A stretch of 64,000 nucleotides of DNA from Serinus canaria (lineage: Eukaryota; Chordata; Aves; Passeriformes; Fringillidae), in the NCBI RefSeq assembly GCF_022539315.1, contig NC_066332.1, positions 10,582,164 to 10,646,163 on the forward strand. Direction: 5' to 3'. The notes beneath the pieces are model-generated. The model was not told the origin of the DNA. It made no database searches and saw nothing but the letters and a program-made list of their open reading frames with translations. Positions 21,605 to 34,026 of the stretch are shown piece by piece (within the stretch, counting starts at the first letter, position 1; every line of letters begins with the position of its first letter). The position numbers and the translations under genes were made by a program.

Positions 21605-21730
21605 GTAGAATCATGGAATGGTTTGGCATGGAAGGAACCTTAAAGCCCATCCAGTTCCACCCCTCTGCCATGGGCAGGGACACCTTCCACTAGACCAGGT
21701 TGCTCCAAGCCGCATCTAACCTGGCCTATC
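21605..21730 (-). mobile_element. CR1 LINE 3'-end fragment, inverted
   Basis: GTAGAATCATGGAATGGTTT, GGAACCTTAAAGCCCATCC, GGGCAGGGACACCTTCCACT and TTGCTCCAAGCC, then it stops abruptly. Confidence 0.85.
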
Positions 21731-23397
21731 AGAGGACAGAAAGAGGCAAATGTGAGGCTTTTTTTAAAAATTCCTTTAAAACTCCAGGGTGAGAAAGCCT
21801 GGCTGCTGGATGAACCGTTTTGGTGTAAACTATCCTGAAATTTGTACTTGGCATGTGACATCTCTGCAGAAAAGGCACAAATGCAGGTATGTTTGTAGGC
21901 AAACACAGCAAGCACAGGGGTCCTGGATGTTGCTGTCAGTGTCTGAACAAATTCACTACAGCGTCTAATAGGAATCAAAGTGTCACAGCTTATGAGCTAA
22001 TTTAATTAAATAACCAGCAAGAGAGGAAGTTAAGAGAAAAATAAAGAGAATATCTACAAAATTACAAAATTGCAAAGTTTTGGATATTTTTGTCTAAACT
22101 GAACTAGTTGAGCTGACTGGAAAAAAAGTGGACTTTGAATTTTTATTCTTGAGAAAATGCCTTGTCATAAAGTGCTGCTAGGGTCACCCAGAGGATCTGG
22201 ACATTGCTCTTCCCCAAGTTGTCCAGGAGCTGCTAGCACTGGAGTTCTGGTGAAGCCTGGCTTTGTGATTTCCGTTGGTTTTTGCCACATTGTCAGGTTT
22301 AACACACATCACTTTCTGAATTACTTCTTTGGTTTAGTGGCTCTGACACCATGGGATTTCCAGCACATTTTTGAGCACTGCTGACTTGTTCCTGGGTTGG
22401 AGGAGACTGAATGCTGCACAAAGGTGGGCTGGCACTGCCCTCCTGCCACTGCAGCAGCACCGTGTGGTCAGGGTGGGGACACAGCCTGGTCCTAGGCCAG
22501 CAGCAGCAAAGGTGGTCCTGCTCCCCCAAAACTTTGTGGAGCCTCAGCTCCTCTTGCTGCCTTTCACTTCCTGGGAAAAGTCCTCTCCCCAACACTCGTT
22601 TCACTGTCTCACTGTGTACCCCTCGCAGCACTGTGGACTCAGGGCACTTTTATCACTTTCTTTCCATGCTTTTACATAATAACTGCATCCCAGAGACAGG
22701 AAGATTCCCAAACTTTTCCAGAGAAAGAAGTGTCCACTCTGGCTGCTTCAGCAATGGGCTCAGCCCACCTCCACTTTCATTCTCCAGCTCTGCACATCCT
22801 AAGGGCAGGACTCAGGTCCACCAGGTGTGAAAAGAATTTCTGTACTTGCTTGTCAAAAAGAGAGTTAAAAGTGATACTTTTATATATATTTCTGAAATGC
22901 TTTGTTGTGTGTATATCTCAAGTGAGAATTGGATAGAAAGTGGAAAGTCTAAATAGAAGAAAAACCTTTAAAGCCAAAAGATTCTCTGTTTGGTGTTCCT
23001 GTCCTTCCTCCAGATTTTGAGCATTCCTTGGTGATTTCCAGACAGTCCCTGCTGAGGATTAAGTGCAAGGAGAAAAAACATTTGTCCACAACTAGTCACT
23101 GTTAGGCTGACATTAATATTTTTTTAATTAAGCAAAATTAGGACAATAAAGAACTGATGAGGTGTCGAAAAGTTCTTGGTCTCATGTTTTCCCAGGTTAT
23201 GTTTTTAAAGGCAAAGATTAGTCAAAAATATTGTGTAGAACAGTTCTTTCTACTCATATTTCTTTTTCTTGTTTAACTTCTTTATGTTGTATTTTTTTAT
23301 GCACTGAAGAGCAGAAAGTACAAAAATCATGACTTCTTCCTTTCATCCAAAATGGTTCTGCTAAAATTTTCAGTCTCACTGAAATATTTTTTTTGTG

Positions 23398-23582
23398 GGG
23401 CGGGTGCCTAGCACAGGGTGCCCAGAGCAGCTGAGGCTGCTCCTGGATCCCTGGCAGTGCCCAGGTTGGACACTGGGACTTGGAGCAGCCTGGGACAGTG
23501 GGAGGTGTCCCTGCCATGGAGGGGTGGCACTGGATGGGCTCTAAAGTCTCTTCCATCCCAAACCATTCTTTAATTCTGTAAT
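23398..23582 (+). mobile_element. CR1 LINE 3'-end fragment
   Basis: AGCACAGGGTGCCCAGAGC, GGAGCAGCCTGGGACAGTGG and GGTGGCACTGGATGGGCTC, with decayed tail CCATTCTTTAATTCTGTAA. Confidence 0.85.
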
Positions 23583-25237
23583 TTTGTGTATCCCTTAATC
23601 TCTCAGCTCTCCTTCCTTCTCTGCAGTGTTACATACAGAATGCTGAAAGCTTATGAATTCTTGTGTTCACATAAAAACATATTCCCTTCATCTTAAGGAC
23701 ACAGCACCAAGATTAGCTTGTTTGCAAAGGGATACTTCAAATATGTATTTCCTAAGTGAGGGGACTAAAGAATGTATTTTCAATCTTATTCTTGACTCTT
23801 TTCATGTCACTGTTGAAGTCTCAGTAAATTAATTCAAATAGAAATTTGTCAAAAGATTTCTTTTTATGTGTGTTCAAACTTCTTTGTTGACTTCAGCAAC
23901 AAGAAGATTTCTCTGGGTTTTTCACTGTGAGGGCAGTAAAAGAAAAGACGCCCACCTGGGTCTTTTAGACCATAATTATTTGAAGGATTTAGTTCTGTTT
24001 GCTTTCTACTATTAGCAAAATCTTTGCTAGAGGTAGGGCTGGATCAGAGAAATGCAGTGAAGCTTTATTGTCAGAGAATAACGAAAAATCATTCGAGGAG
24101 GCTGTGTGAGAAATGGGAGTTATTGGTGCCACCTGACTTTGCAAGTCCAGTCATGCCTTCAAGTGGCCGAGGGTTCTTTTGCCCATGATCACCTTTATGG
24201 TGAGTGGTAACCTCAGAGCAGTCATGGTGCTCTGAGTGATACACCCCCGCTAAGATAAATAATTGTATGCAGGGCTTAAAATTCACATGGCCAAAAGGGG
24301 ATTCTTAAAATAAAAAGCAGCTGAAAACATCTGTTTTAACACAGCGTGAAGAGCACCACATTTTCCCTTGAGAAAAGCAGAATAGCTGCATTAGTAATGC
24401 ACTTGCAAAACTCGTTGTAGGATTCATCTTGCCTAAGATTCATCTGAATGTGTAATAGTCAGTTGGATGTGCCTGGGCTTGCACAGTGATTGCACAGAGA
24501 GTCAGTGGAGAGAAACAGGCACCTCCCAAAGCTTGAATCACTCCAGCTTTCTTAGATGGATGCCTTTGGAAGACAATTAATTTCTTTCTGATGAGCCTAT
24601 TAATTCATCAAGTGTGCAGGGAGTAGACTGCTGCCAGACCTCTGGGGCTGTGGCAGGAAGGCATTAATCCCACCTGGCTGTCGGAGTGCAGACAACACTG
24701 TCTCTCCCATTTTCCCTTCTTGAAGAGACTTTCTTCATTTCAGTGAAGAGATAATTTTCATTTTCACCAGTCCTTTGGTTGGTACAGGACCAGAGCTTGC
24801 AGAATTTGTATCCAGACCCATTCCGAGTGTTCATTGATCAGGCAGGAACGAGCACAGCTGCATTCCCTAATTTCCTACACAGCTTTGAGTTCTGTTAACC
24901 CCAGATGAGTAACTACCTCCACTTAAGCATAACTTTTGGGCCTGACTTTATAAGTTCCCAGCGAAAGGATGGTCTTAAATTGCTTCCTCGGTATTTCCCG
25001 TGTAGCATGTGCTCGAGTGGGATGGGAGATGCTGGAGAGTGTCAGTCTTGTCAGTCCTTTGGCCCAGCTGAGCTGGGGATAATCCCTTTTGAGGCCTATT
25101 CCTACCCACAATGCCTGGAAATTATCTGGATATTCCTTTAATTTCCAACAGATATTTGGAGAAATGAAGTAGCACGTGCTACTTTGAGCTTGGAACACAT
25201 CTGATGCTGGTCATGTTGGATTTGCATTTGTTTCACA

Positions 25238-25745
25238 GAACCATAAAAACATGGAATGGGTTGATTTGGGAGGGACCTTAAAGCCATCCCATTCCACCCC
25301 CATCATAGGCAGGGACACCTTCCACTACCCCAGAGTGCTCCAAACCCTGTCCAGCCTGGCCTTGGACACCTCCAGGGCTGTGGGCAGCCACAGCTTCTCT
25401 GAGCATACTCTGCCATGGCCTGCCCACCCTCACAGCCAAGAGTTTCTTCCCAAAATCTCATCTATCCCTGCCCTCTGGCAGTGGGAAGCCATTAGCCCCT
25501 GTTTGGTGACTCCAGGCCCTTGTAAATAGTCTCTCTCCATCTTTTTTGTTTCTCCTTCAGGCACTGGAAGGTCACAATAAGGTCACCCCAAAGCCTTCTC
25601 TTCTTCAGGCTGAACAATCCCAACTCTCCCAGCCTTTCCTCCCAGCAGAGCTGCTCCATCCCTCTGATCATCTTGGTGCCTCATCTGGACTCGCTCAAAC
25701 AGGTCCATGTCTTTGCTGTGCTGGGACCCCAAGGCTGGATTTCTG
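25238..25745 (-). mobile_element. CR1 LINE fragment, inverted (about 510 bp)
   Basis: Begins CACAGAACCATAAAAACATG and runs through GCAGGGACACCTTCCACTAC, CAGCCACAGCTTCTCTGAGC, CTGCCCTCTGGCAGTGGGAA and CAACTCTCCCAGCCTTTCC to a region reading CAGGTCCATGTCTTTGCTGT, further 5' in CR1. Confidence 0.92.
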
Positions 25746-26437
25746 GGCTTTCCAATTTCCTAAGCTTGCAGGCAGCCCTGGTACCTGTGAAAAGTACGAT
25801 GTGAACACCTCCTGAGTGCAGACCCCGCTAGGAGGAGTGCCTGGGGGTCTTGCTCAGCCTCATCACTGGACCATTGGACTGGTGAGAGCTCTCCCCAAAA
25901 GTGCTGGGCTTAGTTTAGTGCTTGGCGTGGGGCCATTCCCACCAGGCTGTTTGGATGTGGCAGTTCTGAAATGGAAGAGTAATAGATTTTCCCAGTATTA
26001 ACAGCCTCTGTGCCAGAGAGTGGAACTGGATACAGTCACTGGTAAAGCTGCAGCCTTTGTGCCTTCAGCTGAAGTGATAATTGATTTGTTCTTTACTGGA
26101 ACACTGAGAGACACAAAATAATATTTTCTCAAGAGGAAGGTGTCTGTAAGAATATGGTGTTAGTGTTATCACCCCTCCAGCTAGATTTCACATGCTTATT
26201 TCTATCCAATTATTACAATTTTTTCCAGTTTTGAAAAAGCAGGATTTAGTGAACCTTTGAATAATTCTCTAATGAACAGATCTCTGCTTTGAAGATAAGA
26301 GTACTGGCCTTGGTCAGACCAAACTCCCACCCCAAAGCTCACTCTCTCTTTGGACAGCAATGCCCAAGGAGGAGGCAGGAGTACAGTAAGCAGGACCTGA
26401 TGCATTCTCAAAATACTTCCAACAGTGTATTTCCTCA

Positions 26438-26628
26438 CTGACAGGGTGGTCAGGCACTGGAAGAGGCTGCCCAGGGAGGTTTGGAGTTCTTGTCCCTGGA
26501 GGTGCCCAAGGGAAGGCCTGGACATGGTAATCAGCATGCTGGGCTGGAGAGAAGGTGGAGATTAGGTAGAGCTTTGACTCCATGGTCTGGGAGGGCTTTC
26601 CCAATCCAAATGATTCTGTGATTCCATG
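26438..26628 (+). mobile_element. CR1 LINE 3'-end fragment
   Basis: GTCAGGCACTGGAAGAGGC, CTGCCCAGGGAGGTTTGGAG and GTCCCTGGAGGTGCCCAAGG, with tail AATGATTCTGTGATTCCATG. Same subfamily as 58390-58552. Confidence 0.88.
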
Positions 26629-28507
26629 TGGGCTGAGGGAATTAATAAACCATAAGTTGTATTTAATAGCCCTTGTTGTATTTAATATCCATGAATTTGT
26701 TTGACCCAATTGATGCAGACAGTGGCACAAGCATGACTGTGCCAAGGAACTTCACCATGGGGCTGTTGTGCCCAGAGCCACCTTCCCCTTTCTCTTGAGC
26801 CTCCTGCATTCAACCTCCACTTGGCTTTGGTGTGATTGGGTCTCCATCCATGTCTCTCTCATGGCCCATGATTTTAAACACTTCTGTCTCAATTCCCTCA
26901 GTTGCATTTCTCTGGAATGGAAAGTCCTGCCCTACTTTGCTGTTCTTCAGGACAGTGGTCTGTCCACCATCCACATCCATGTGCCTTCCCTGGTCCCTGG
27001 TGTGTTCTTGCTGAGATGCAGGGTACATCCAGAGCTTCTGTGGGCCCAAGCACATCTCCTTTCTGACCCAAACCAAATTTGTTTTAAGGATGATCTATTT
27101 TGTTTGGAAGAAGGAAGGGGCTGATTTTTTTTTTTGTTTGTTTTTTGGGGTTTTTTTTGTAATTTATCAGTAAATATTGATTTATTCCATAAAATGCCAT
27201 TCATCCCTGTTTCCGTTGTACTCAAAGGAGATCATTGCTCCCTGTCAGCTATTTCATATAAGCTGGTGAGAGAATGGGCTGTAGCTGGTAATTTCTCCTG
27301 GGTAAGACTGGATCAACCACAAGCTCTCAGACAAAAGAGCTTAGAAACTTCTCTCGAATTAACAGGACAGGATGCGAACATGTGAGTGAAGTCTCCTGGG
27401 TCTGTTTGTTGACTTTTGCTTCAGTCTTGAAGTCTTAGAAATTTATCGCCACCTTCCCCTTTGATATCTCTGCCCTCAGCAAACACTTCCTTCAGTGGTT
27501 TTGACTTTTTACTTATAGCTTTTAATAGCATATGATCTGGATTTGATGTCTAACACTTATCTCCTATTCCACAAGCATTTTTCCTTTTAGATCTTTCCTT
27601 TTCTTTTCTTAGAAGATTGGGTTTTTCTGTAGTATCTGTTTGTTTTCCCTTGGAATCATTCCAACAAGCTACAAGAAATTTCTTCCTTGCTATTGCTCAC
27701 TCACTTTGTCTTCACTGGAGCCCTTCAAAGGTTTCTTTTGTTGGTTTCTCAGGTTTGCAAACATGCTTTGGAGCTTGCAGTGAGAGATTCACAGGTATCA
27801 TTTAGGGATTTTGGCAGTATCCAGAATTGTGTTTTGTTCATAGGTCACAGAATGTTCTCAAAGATGCCCAGATTTCATCATAAAGCTGCTCAGAATTAGC
27901 TTTTGGGTAATGTGAGTCATTCCCACATCTGCTGCTTTGAAATGATGGCCACCAGCTCTTTCTGTGTGGTTCATCTCCAAACAGCACAAAATACAGCAAC
28001 ATCCTATTAAAAAGGGCAATAGGCAGAAATATTAAGAACCTTCTTGGTTATTGTTGCAGTGATCTCATATAAAATCCCATGTAAGTGCCAGGCATTGCAA
28101 GTTAATTATCTGAGCTGTTTGCCATCTCAAGTTATACCTGTTACATTTACTGATTATCAACATTGGACTAAATTTGATTTCATCAAGGATTTCTCTCTTG
28201 CTCAGAACAGTTGCAGAGTATAAAGACTGTCTGTTCTGCAAATAATGCCTTTGCTTTTAAATTATCTCTGTGTATGACCAAGTAATACCTGCAGAAAACT
28301 GCCTCATCTACAAAGTTGATTTTTAGAATACAACCAGTGTTTAATTTCACTATGAAATTCACATTCCTATGTGAATCCACTTTCTGTGGCTTGCTGTGAG
28401 AATAAAGTCAAGCAGCTAAATCAAAAGGTTGATGGTAAAACACTAAAGACTGTGGACTGTGTTTATGGAGTTTCTACGTGTGTGTAGATCAATTTTCCAA
28501 TGTATAT

Positions 28508-28596
28508 TTTTCATATTTACTAGAATATATATAAAATGAATATATATATACACACACACAATAAATAGAATATATAACATATATTAGAATAAATGT
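28508..28596. repeat. A/T-rich microsatellite (TA, CA)
   Basis: A mixed stretch of TA dinucleotides interrupted by a short (CA)n run (ATATATATATACACACACAC), then more TA-rich sequence. Confidence 0.8.
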
Positions 28597-31500
28597 TTTT
28601 GAAGACAAAGAAATCAGTCTTCAAATCACTTGGGTAAGAATACATTTCTGGAATTTATTTTACTGTGCAACTTTTGAAATGTTAAATCAAAGGAAGCCAT
28701 AGCACACTGAGCACAGATTCTAGGAGTCTGGTGGCTGTGTTCAGATCCTCGAGCCCCCCCTATGGGGTTGTTCAGCCCCCAGCCCTTTCAGTGGCTGTGC
28801 TGGTTCTGCAGCTCCCCTGCCACAGCAGCAGCACCTTCCAGGAGAGCCCAGGGAGCAGGGGAGAGCAGGGCAGACTGCAGAAGTGAACCAGAGGCTTCTG
28901 GACTTCTGGAATGAAGGCTATAAATTTGAAAATGGATCCACTTGAGAAAAGGGAAAGCATTGTGTGTCACAAATATCTATTTCAAAGAAGCCCTGAACAT
29001 GAAACAGCAGTTCTGCAATTCAAGTGAGGTTCCAGGGCAGCAGCATAGTGGGTGTCCTCATCAGTGCAGTGGTTTGTTCTTCAAAAGTCTTTTGCTTGAC
29101 TTCACCAGAATTTATCTTAGTTAACGAGTCTATGTTTATCTTTGAAGAATGTCCTTGCCAGGACAAAAAGAGACTCTTTATTATTATGAAAAGACTGGGA
29201 AATAGCTCCACTTTTTTTCCCAGAGAGCTTTTTGCAGCCCTGAGTTTCACTTGATGAATGAGAAAAACTATGGTGACTTTTGGAATCGGCCCCACCTCCA
29301 AGGTGCCCTATTAAAGAGAATGACAGGACTTACTCTAAATGCTTTATATCATTCCAGTGGAAAGTGTTTCTTACTTGGAGGGCCTGGCTTATCAGATATC
29401 AAAAGATCTGAAGTAAAAATGCAAGGGCTTCCTTTTCTACTTCAGCATCATCCTTATCCTTTTTTTCCCCCTCACAAAGGACAAGCAAAGCAAGTTATGC
29501 TTATGTGTGTTGAAAAAGGTGACCTACCCAAGCTTGATCATCCAGTTTCCTGCCTTGCAAATATCAACCTTTGTCTTTTATTCATGATTTCTTTTTAAAA
29601 TATAAGCTTATCCAAGTTTATCCAACCATATCCAACTTGGCCAGGCTATGGCTAGGATAATGTGTTGTTGTAAGGATGGTAATAGCCAGCAGCCAGTCAT
29701 GCAGTGATATTCCAATATTTTTTTTTTCACCCACTCCACCTTTGTCCTCTCACTTTCATCATGAGCTTCTTTTTCATCCAGGACTTAAGGATCAGAGTGG
29801 TGGAAGTCACAACCACAAAATTTATCTCAGAATGGATAGAAACATATTCCAAAGCTTTTGATTTAGTCATGGCAGTCACTGAAAAGGGCTGGTTGTCAAT
29901 GAAACTCCCCTCTTCCCTTTCACCACTTTGGCTAAATACATTTTTACTTTTGAGCTCAAGCGACTAGCAATCCATCAGTCTTTTGAGTCCTGACTTCTGA
30001 ATCTTTTGTCCCTTTTCGTTGTTTTACTTCTGCCCCTGTCCCATTCTTGTCTTTCCTAGCTAGAGATACTGAAAGAATTTAAATTGCACTTGAAGCATTT
30101 TTTCCAGTTTGAAATGCATGTGAGATCCTGTACTGCATCCCAGAAGATGATCTCCCTTACCGCATGAGGTGCAAGCTGAGGTCCCTGAGAAGAGGCAGAA
30201 GAAGTTTGCAATGTGGATGGGTTTGGTTTTGGCAGGATGAGCTCATCCATCTCTGGACAGTTGAATTGGGAATCAGGATCTTACCTAAAATCCTAGCTGC
30301 TTCAGACAATAATCAACCAATGGAGCAGAAGAGAAACACCTTGTTTGTGGTTTAAAAAACACAGCTGAAAAAAAAAAAATTAAAGGAATTACATTTAAAC
30401 CCAGACAACAAAAATATGAAAGTGGCTTGCCTTTAATGGAAGGACTTTGCTTAACTTCACCTCTAAACTTCTCCAATTCCAGCTTTTCTCTTCCCCTCCC
30501 TTTCCCCCCTCCACAGGTGATGGCTGTCTGCAGGCTGGCACATCTGCATGGGTCACAGCAGGACTTGACTTTCCTCATAGTGATCCTGTGGCTTCCTGTT
30601 TTCATTAATTCATCTATGGAATTAGCTTTTTATTAACCATTACCTCAGCCAGAAAGTCTGAGGATAATCAGGCACTGAGGACTAATCCTTCATCCCTAAA
30701 TCTCTTCCAAAATAAACCCGTATTTTAACTATACCAGAGTTTCTCTTCATCATATATATATGACTCATCTTTGTCAAAAGAAAATACCTTTCCAGTGTCC
30801 TTTAACTCTGATTTATCTCCAGAAGAAGGAGCAGGACAGCACTGTTTGTAAAAATGGGATTAGTTATTTCCCTTGGGTAAGACTTGCTGGTTTTAAAACT
30901 TCTCCTTATCTTCTTTCTGCTTTGAAGGTTGTTTGATCTCTATGAATTCTACTAAGAAAAAGGCCACTGTAAGTGACTGTCCTGTCAGCTTGTGATCACA
31001 GGAGAACATTTCAGCAGCTTTCAGACCTACTCTGTAATGGCAAAAGCATCCTTGGGAGTCATCCCCCTGTAGACCTGGACAAACCCTTGAAGAGGAAGAA
31101 AATGTTTTTGGCAGGTAAATGAGTGCAGGTGAGTTCATGGTGATGAAGTGAAAGCTTTTAGAAGTTGTATTAATCTTATATAGAAGAGTATTTTGAGATT
31201 TGCCACTGAAGGCAAAAATTTTCATTGAAAATTTATATAAATGGTCATATTGTTTCTGATAAACAGATATTAAGTTTCTGTTTTCTGTGGAAATTATAAT
31301 TTAATAATATTTGGTTGCTATAAAGCATCCTCACAGGCTTATATTTGGTGGTGCCTGACAAGTTGCAATTCCATTTTATGTACTTGTGCCTGCTGTTCCT
31401 GTACACAAGGTTTGGAGTGCCCTGTGCAGTGGGGCACTGCTGGGTGTTCCTGACACAGCACCAAATGCAGGCTCCAGGAGAGTGCTCGTCCCTGTGCTGG

Positions 31501-31611
31501 TGCTGGAGCTGGTGGGATCTCCCTCAGCCTCTCTTCCCCGTCTGCAGTGATGGCCAGCCCCAAACACTTCCAGCTTGGATAGCTCCTGAGCTGCAGATGC
31601 AGAACTACATC

Positions 31612-31950
31612 ACAGAATCATGGAATGGTTTGAGCTGGAGGAGGCCCTAAAGTTCATCTCATCCCACCCCAGCCATGGGCAGGGACACCTCCCACTGTCC
31701 CAGGCTGCTCCAAGCCCCATCCAACCTGGCCTTGGGCACTGCCAGGGATCCAGGGGCAGCCACAGCTGTTCTGGGCACCCTGTGCCAGGGCCTCCCCATC
31801 TTGACAGCCAAGGATTCATTCCTAATATACCACTTAACGCTGCCCTCTGGCAGTGGGAAGCCATTCCCCCTCATCCTGTCCCTCCATCCCTCATCAATAC
31901 TCTTGCTCCATCTTTCCTGTGGGCTCCTTCAGATACTGGGCATTTTCTCT
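31612..31950 (-). mobile_element. CR1 LINE fragment, inverted (about 340 bp)
   Basis: CACAGAATCATGGAATGGTT, GGGCAGGGACACCTCCCACT, GGGCAGCCACAGCTGTTCTG, CTGCCCTCTGGCAGTGGGAA, then CTCCTTCAGATACTGGGCA. Confidence 0.92.
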
Positions 31951-32218
31951 GTTGCTGAACATGTTTGGAGTTTGGGGCCCAAATTTCCTTGCTGGGAACT
32001 GAAGGATCAGGTGTATGAGCCCCCTGTTTTGGGGGGAGATAGTTTGGTTTTGAGGCCCCATGTCTTGGGTAACTAGTGAGAAGGCTGATACTGGTCCTGG
32101 ACATGAGCTGGCTCAATGACTGGAGCTTATTCAGTTACTATATTTGCACAGGTCTTTAGGAATATTGTTACATAACACTGTAAAATAATGTGAATGTAAT
32201 TCTACTAATATGATGCAC

Positions 32219-32220
<2 letters not shown>

Positions 32221-32279
<59 letters not shown>
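32221..32279. repeat. (AT)n microsatellite, about 28 units
   Basis: Uninterrupted TA/AT dinucleotides immediately before the inverted CR1 pair. Such AT tracts readily extrude cruciforms and are unstable. Confidence 0.97.
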
Positions 32280-32281
<2 letters not shown>

Positions 32282-32289
32282 ACACTGGG

Positions 32290-32515
32290 CAGACTCACAG
32301 AATTAGTACAGTTAGAAGGAACTTGGGACACTGATTTCATCTAGTGGGACTTATGAGTTGGACACATCTGGTGCCACCTCCCTGCTCAGGCAGGGCCATC
32401 CCAGAACACAGGGCACAGCATTGTGTGCACAGGGCTCTGCAGTATCTGGGGAGACTCCAGCCCCTCCCTGGGCAGCCTGTTCAGGGCTGGGCACTGCCCA
32501 GGGCAGGAGTCGTGC
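32290..32515 (-). mobile_element. CR1 LINE fragment, left half of inverted pair
   Basis: Reads as reverse CR1: CTCACAGAATTAGTACAGTT, AGGGCCATCCCAGAACACAG, GGAGACTCCAGCCCCTCCCT, GGGCAGCCTGTTCAGGGCTG. Its segment 32371-32446 pairs with the right half. Confidence 0.75.
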
Positions 32516-32705
32516 CTCCTGGGCAGGGACAGAGCCTGGGCCCTGCTCTGCCCCTCCCTGCACACAGGGACAGGGGATACTGCAGAGCCCTGTGCACACA
32601 ATGCTGTACCCTGTGCTCTGGGATGGCCCTGTCAGAGCAGGGAGGTGGCACCAGTGACCCTCTGTTGTCCCTTTCAGCCTGACCCATTCTGGGATTCTGG
32701 CCTAT
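32516..32705 (+). mobile_element. CR1 LINE fragment, right half of inverted pair
   Basis: Segment 32576-32651 is the reverse complement of 32371-32446 with 4 mismatches in 76. It ends with GACCCATTCTGGGATTCTGG, a forward CR1 tail. Confidence 0.75.
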
Positions 32706-32975
32706 TTCTTCTGGACAGTTTGATGGCTGAGGGCACAGTTCAGACTGTGAGACCATGTACTCTAAGTTTGTGAATTCTAATTTTCTGAATTTGTGTTTTT
32801 CTTAATTTTGTAAGAGCTTGAGTTTCAAGCTGGTATCCTCAGTCCTGAGTTACTAATGTATTATGTAACATATCCAGTCAGTGTTCACCTCAGCTTAGAT
32901 GCCCTTTTGGAGTGGACAAGAATAGATATTATTTTATGCTGAAGTGATTACAAGGAAATATTGAGTGATGTTTGG

Positions 32976-33947
32976 CCTTCCTTCCTTCCTTCCTTCCTTC
33001 CTTCCTTCCTTCCTTCCTTCCTTCCTTCCTTCCTTCCTTCCTTCCTTCCTTCCTTCCTCCTTCCTTCCGCCTTCCTGTCCTCCTTCCTTCCTTCCTTCCT
33101 TCCTTCCTTCCTTCCTTCCTTCTTCCTTCCTTCCTTCCTCCTTCCTTCCTTCCTTCCTTCCTTCCTTCCTTCCGTCCTTCCTTCCTTCCTTCCTTCCTTC
33201 CTTCCGCCCCTTCCTCCTTCCTTCCTCCGTTCCTTCCTTCCTTCCTTCCTTCCTTCCTTCCTTCCTTCCTTCCTTCCTTCCTTCCTTCCTTCCTTCCTTC
33301 CGTCCCTTCCTTCCGTCGCTTCCTTCCTTCCTTCCTTCCTTCCGCCCTTCCTTCCTCCCGCACTTCCTCCTTCCTCCCACTTCCTTGCCCGTTCCTTCTG
33401 CCTGTCCTTCCTTCCGCTCCTTCCCTTCCGTCCTTCCTTCCGTCCCTTCCTTCCTTCCTCCTTCCTTCCGTCCTTCCTTCCTTCCTTCCTTCCGTCCTCC
33501 TTCCTTCCCTTCCTTCCTTCCTTCCTTCCTTCCTTCCTTCCTTCCTTCCTTCCCCTTCCTTCCGCCCCTTCCTTCCTTCCTTCCGCCACTTCCTTCCTTC
33601 CGCCACTTCCTTCCTTCCTCCGCACTTCCTTCCTTCCGCCACTTCCTCTCGCCACTTCCTTCCGCCACTTCCTTCCTTCCGCCACTTCCTTCCTTCCCGC
33701 ACTTCCTTCCTTCCGCCACTTCCTTCCGCCACTTCCTTCCTTCCGCCACTTCCTTCCTTCCGCCACTTCCTTCCTTCCTTCCGCCACTTCCTTCCTTCCT
33801 TCCGCCACTTCCTTCCTTCCGCCACTTCCTTCCGCCACTTCCTTCCTTCCTTCCGCCACTTCCTTCCTTCCTTCCGCCACTTCCTTCCTTCCTTCCGCCA
33901 CTTCCTTCCGCCACTTCCTTCCTTCTGCCACTTCCTTCCTTTTTTTA
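32976..33947 (+). repeat. (TTCC)n / (GGAA)n tract of about 970 bp with higher-order unit
   Basis: A pyrimidine-only or nearly pyrimidine-only + strand over almost 1 kb. The first 600 bases are mainly TTCC tetramers with occasional G. From about 33584 a higher-order unit appears in which GCCACTTCC occurs 19 times, separated by one to three TTCC units. It gives open frames of 298 to 389 codons in all frames of both strands, none of which is a gene. Confidence 0.98.
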
Positions 33948-33969
33948 GGGGGTGTGGCGGTTTGGGATT

Positions 33970-33995
33970 GTTTTGTTTTGTTTTGTTTTGTTTTG

Positions 33996-34020
<25 letters not shown>
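33970..34020 (+). repeat. (TTTTG)10 microsatellite
   Basis: Ten perfect TTTTG pentamers (GTTTT phase at the start), 22 bases after the TTCC tract ends, with only GGGGGTGTGGCGG and a few bases between. Confidence 0.97.
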
Positions 34021-34026
<6 letters not shown>

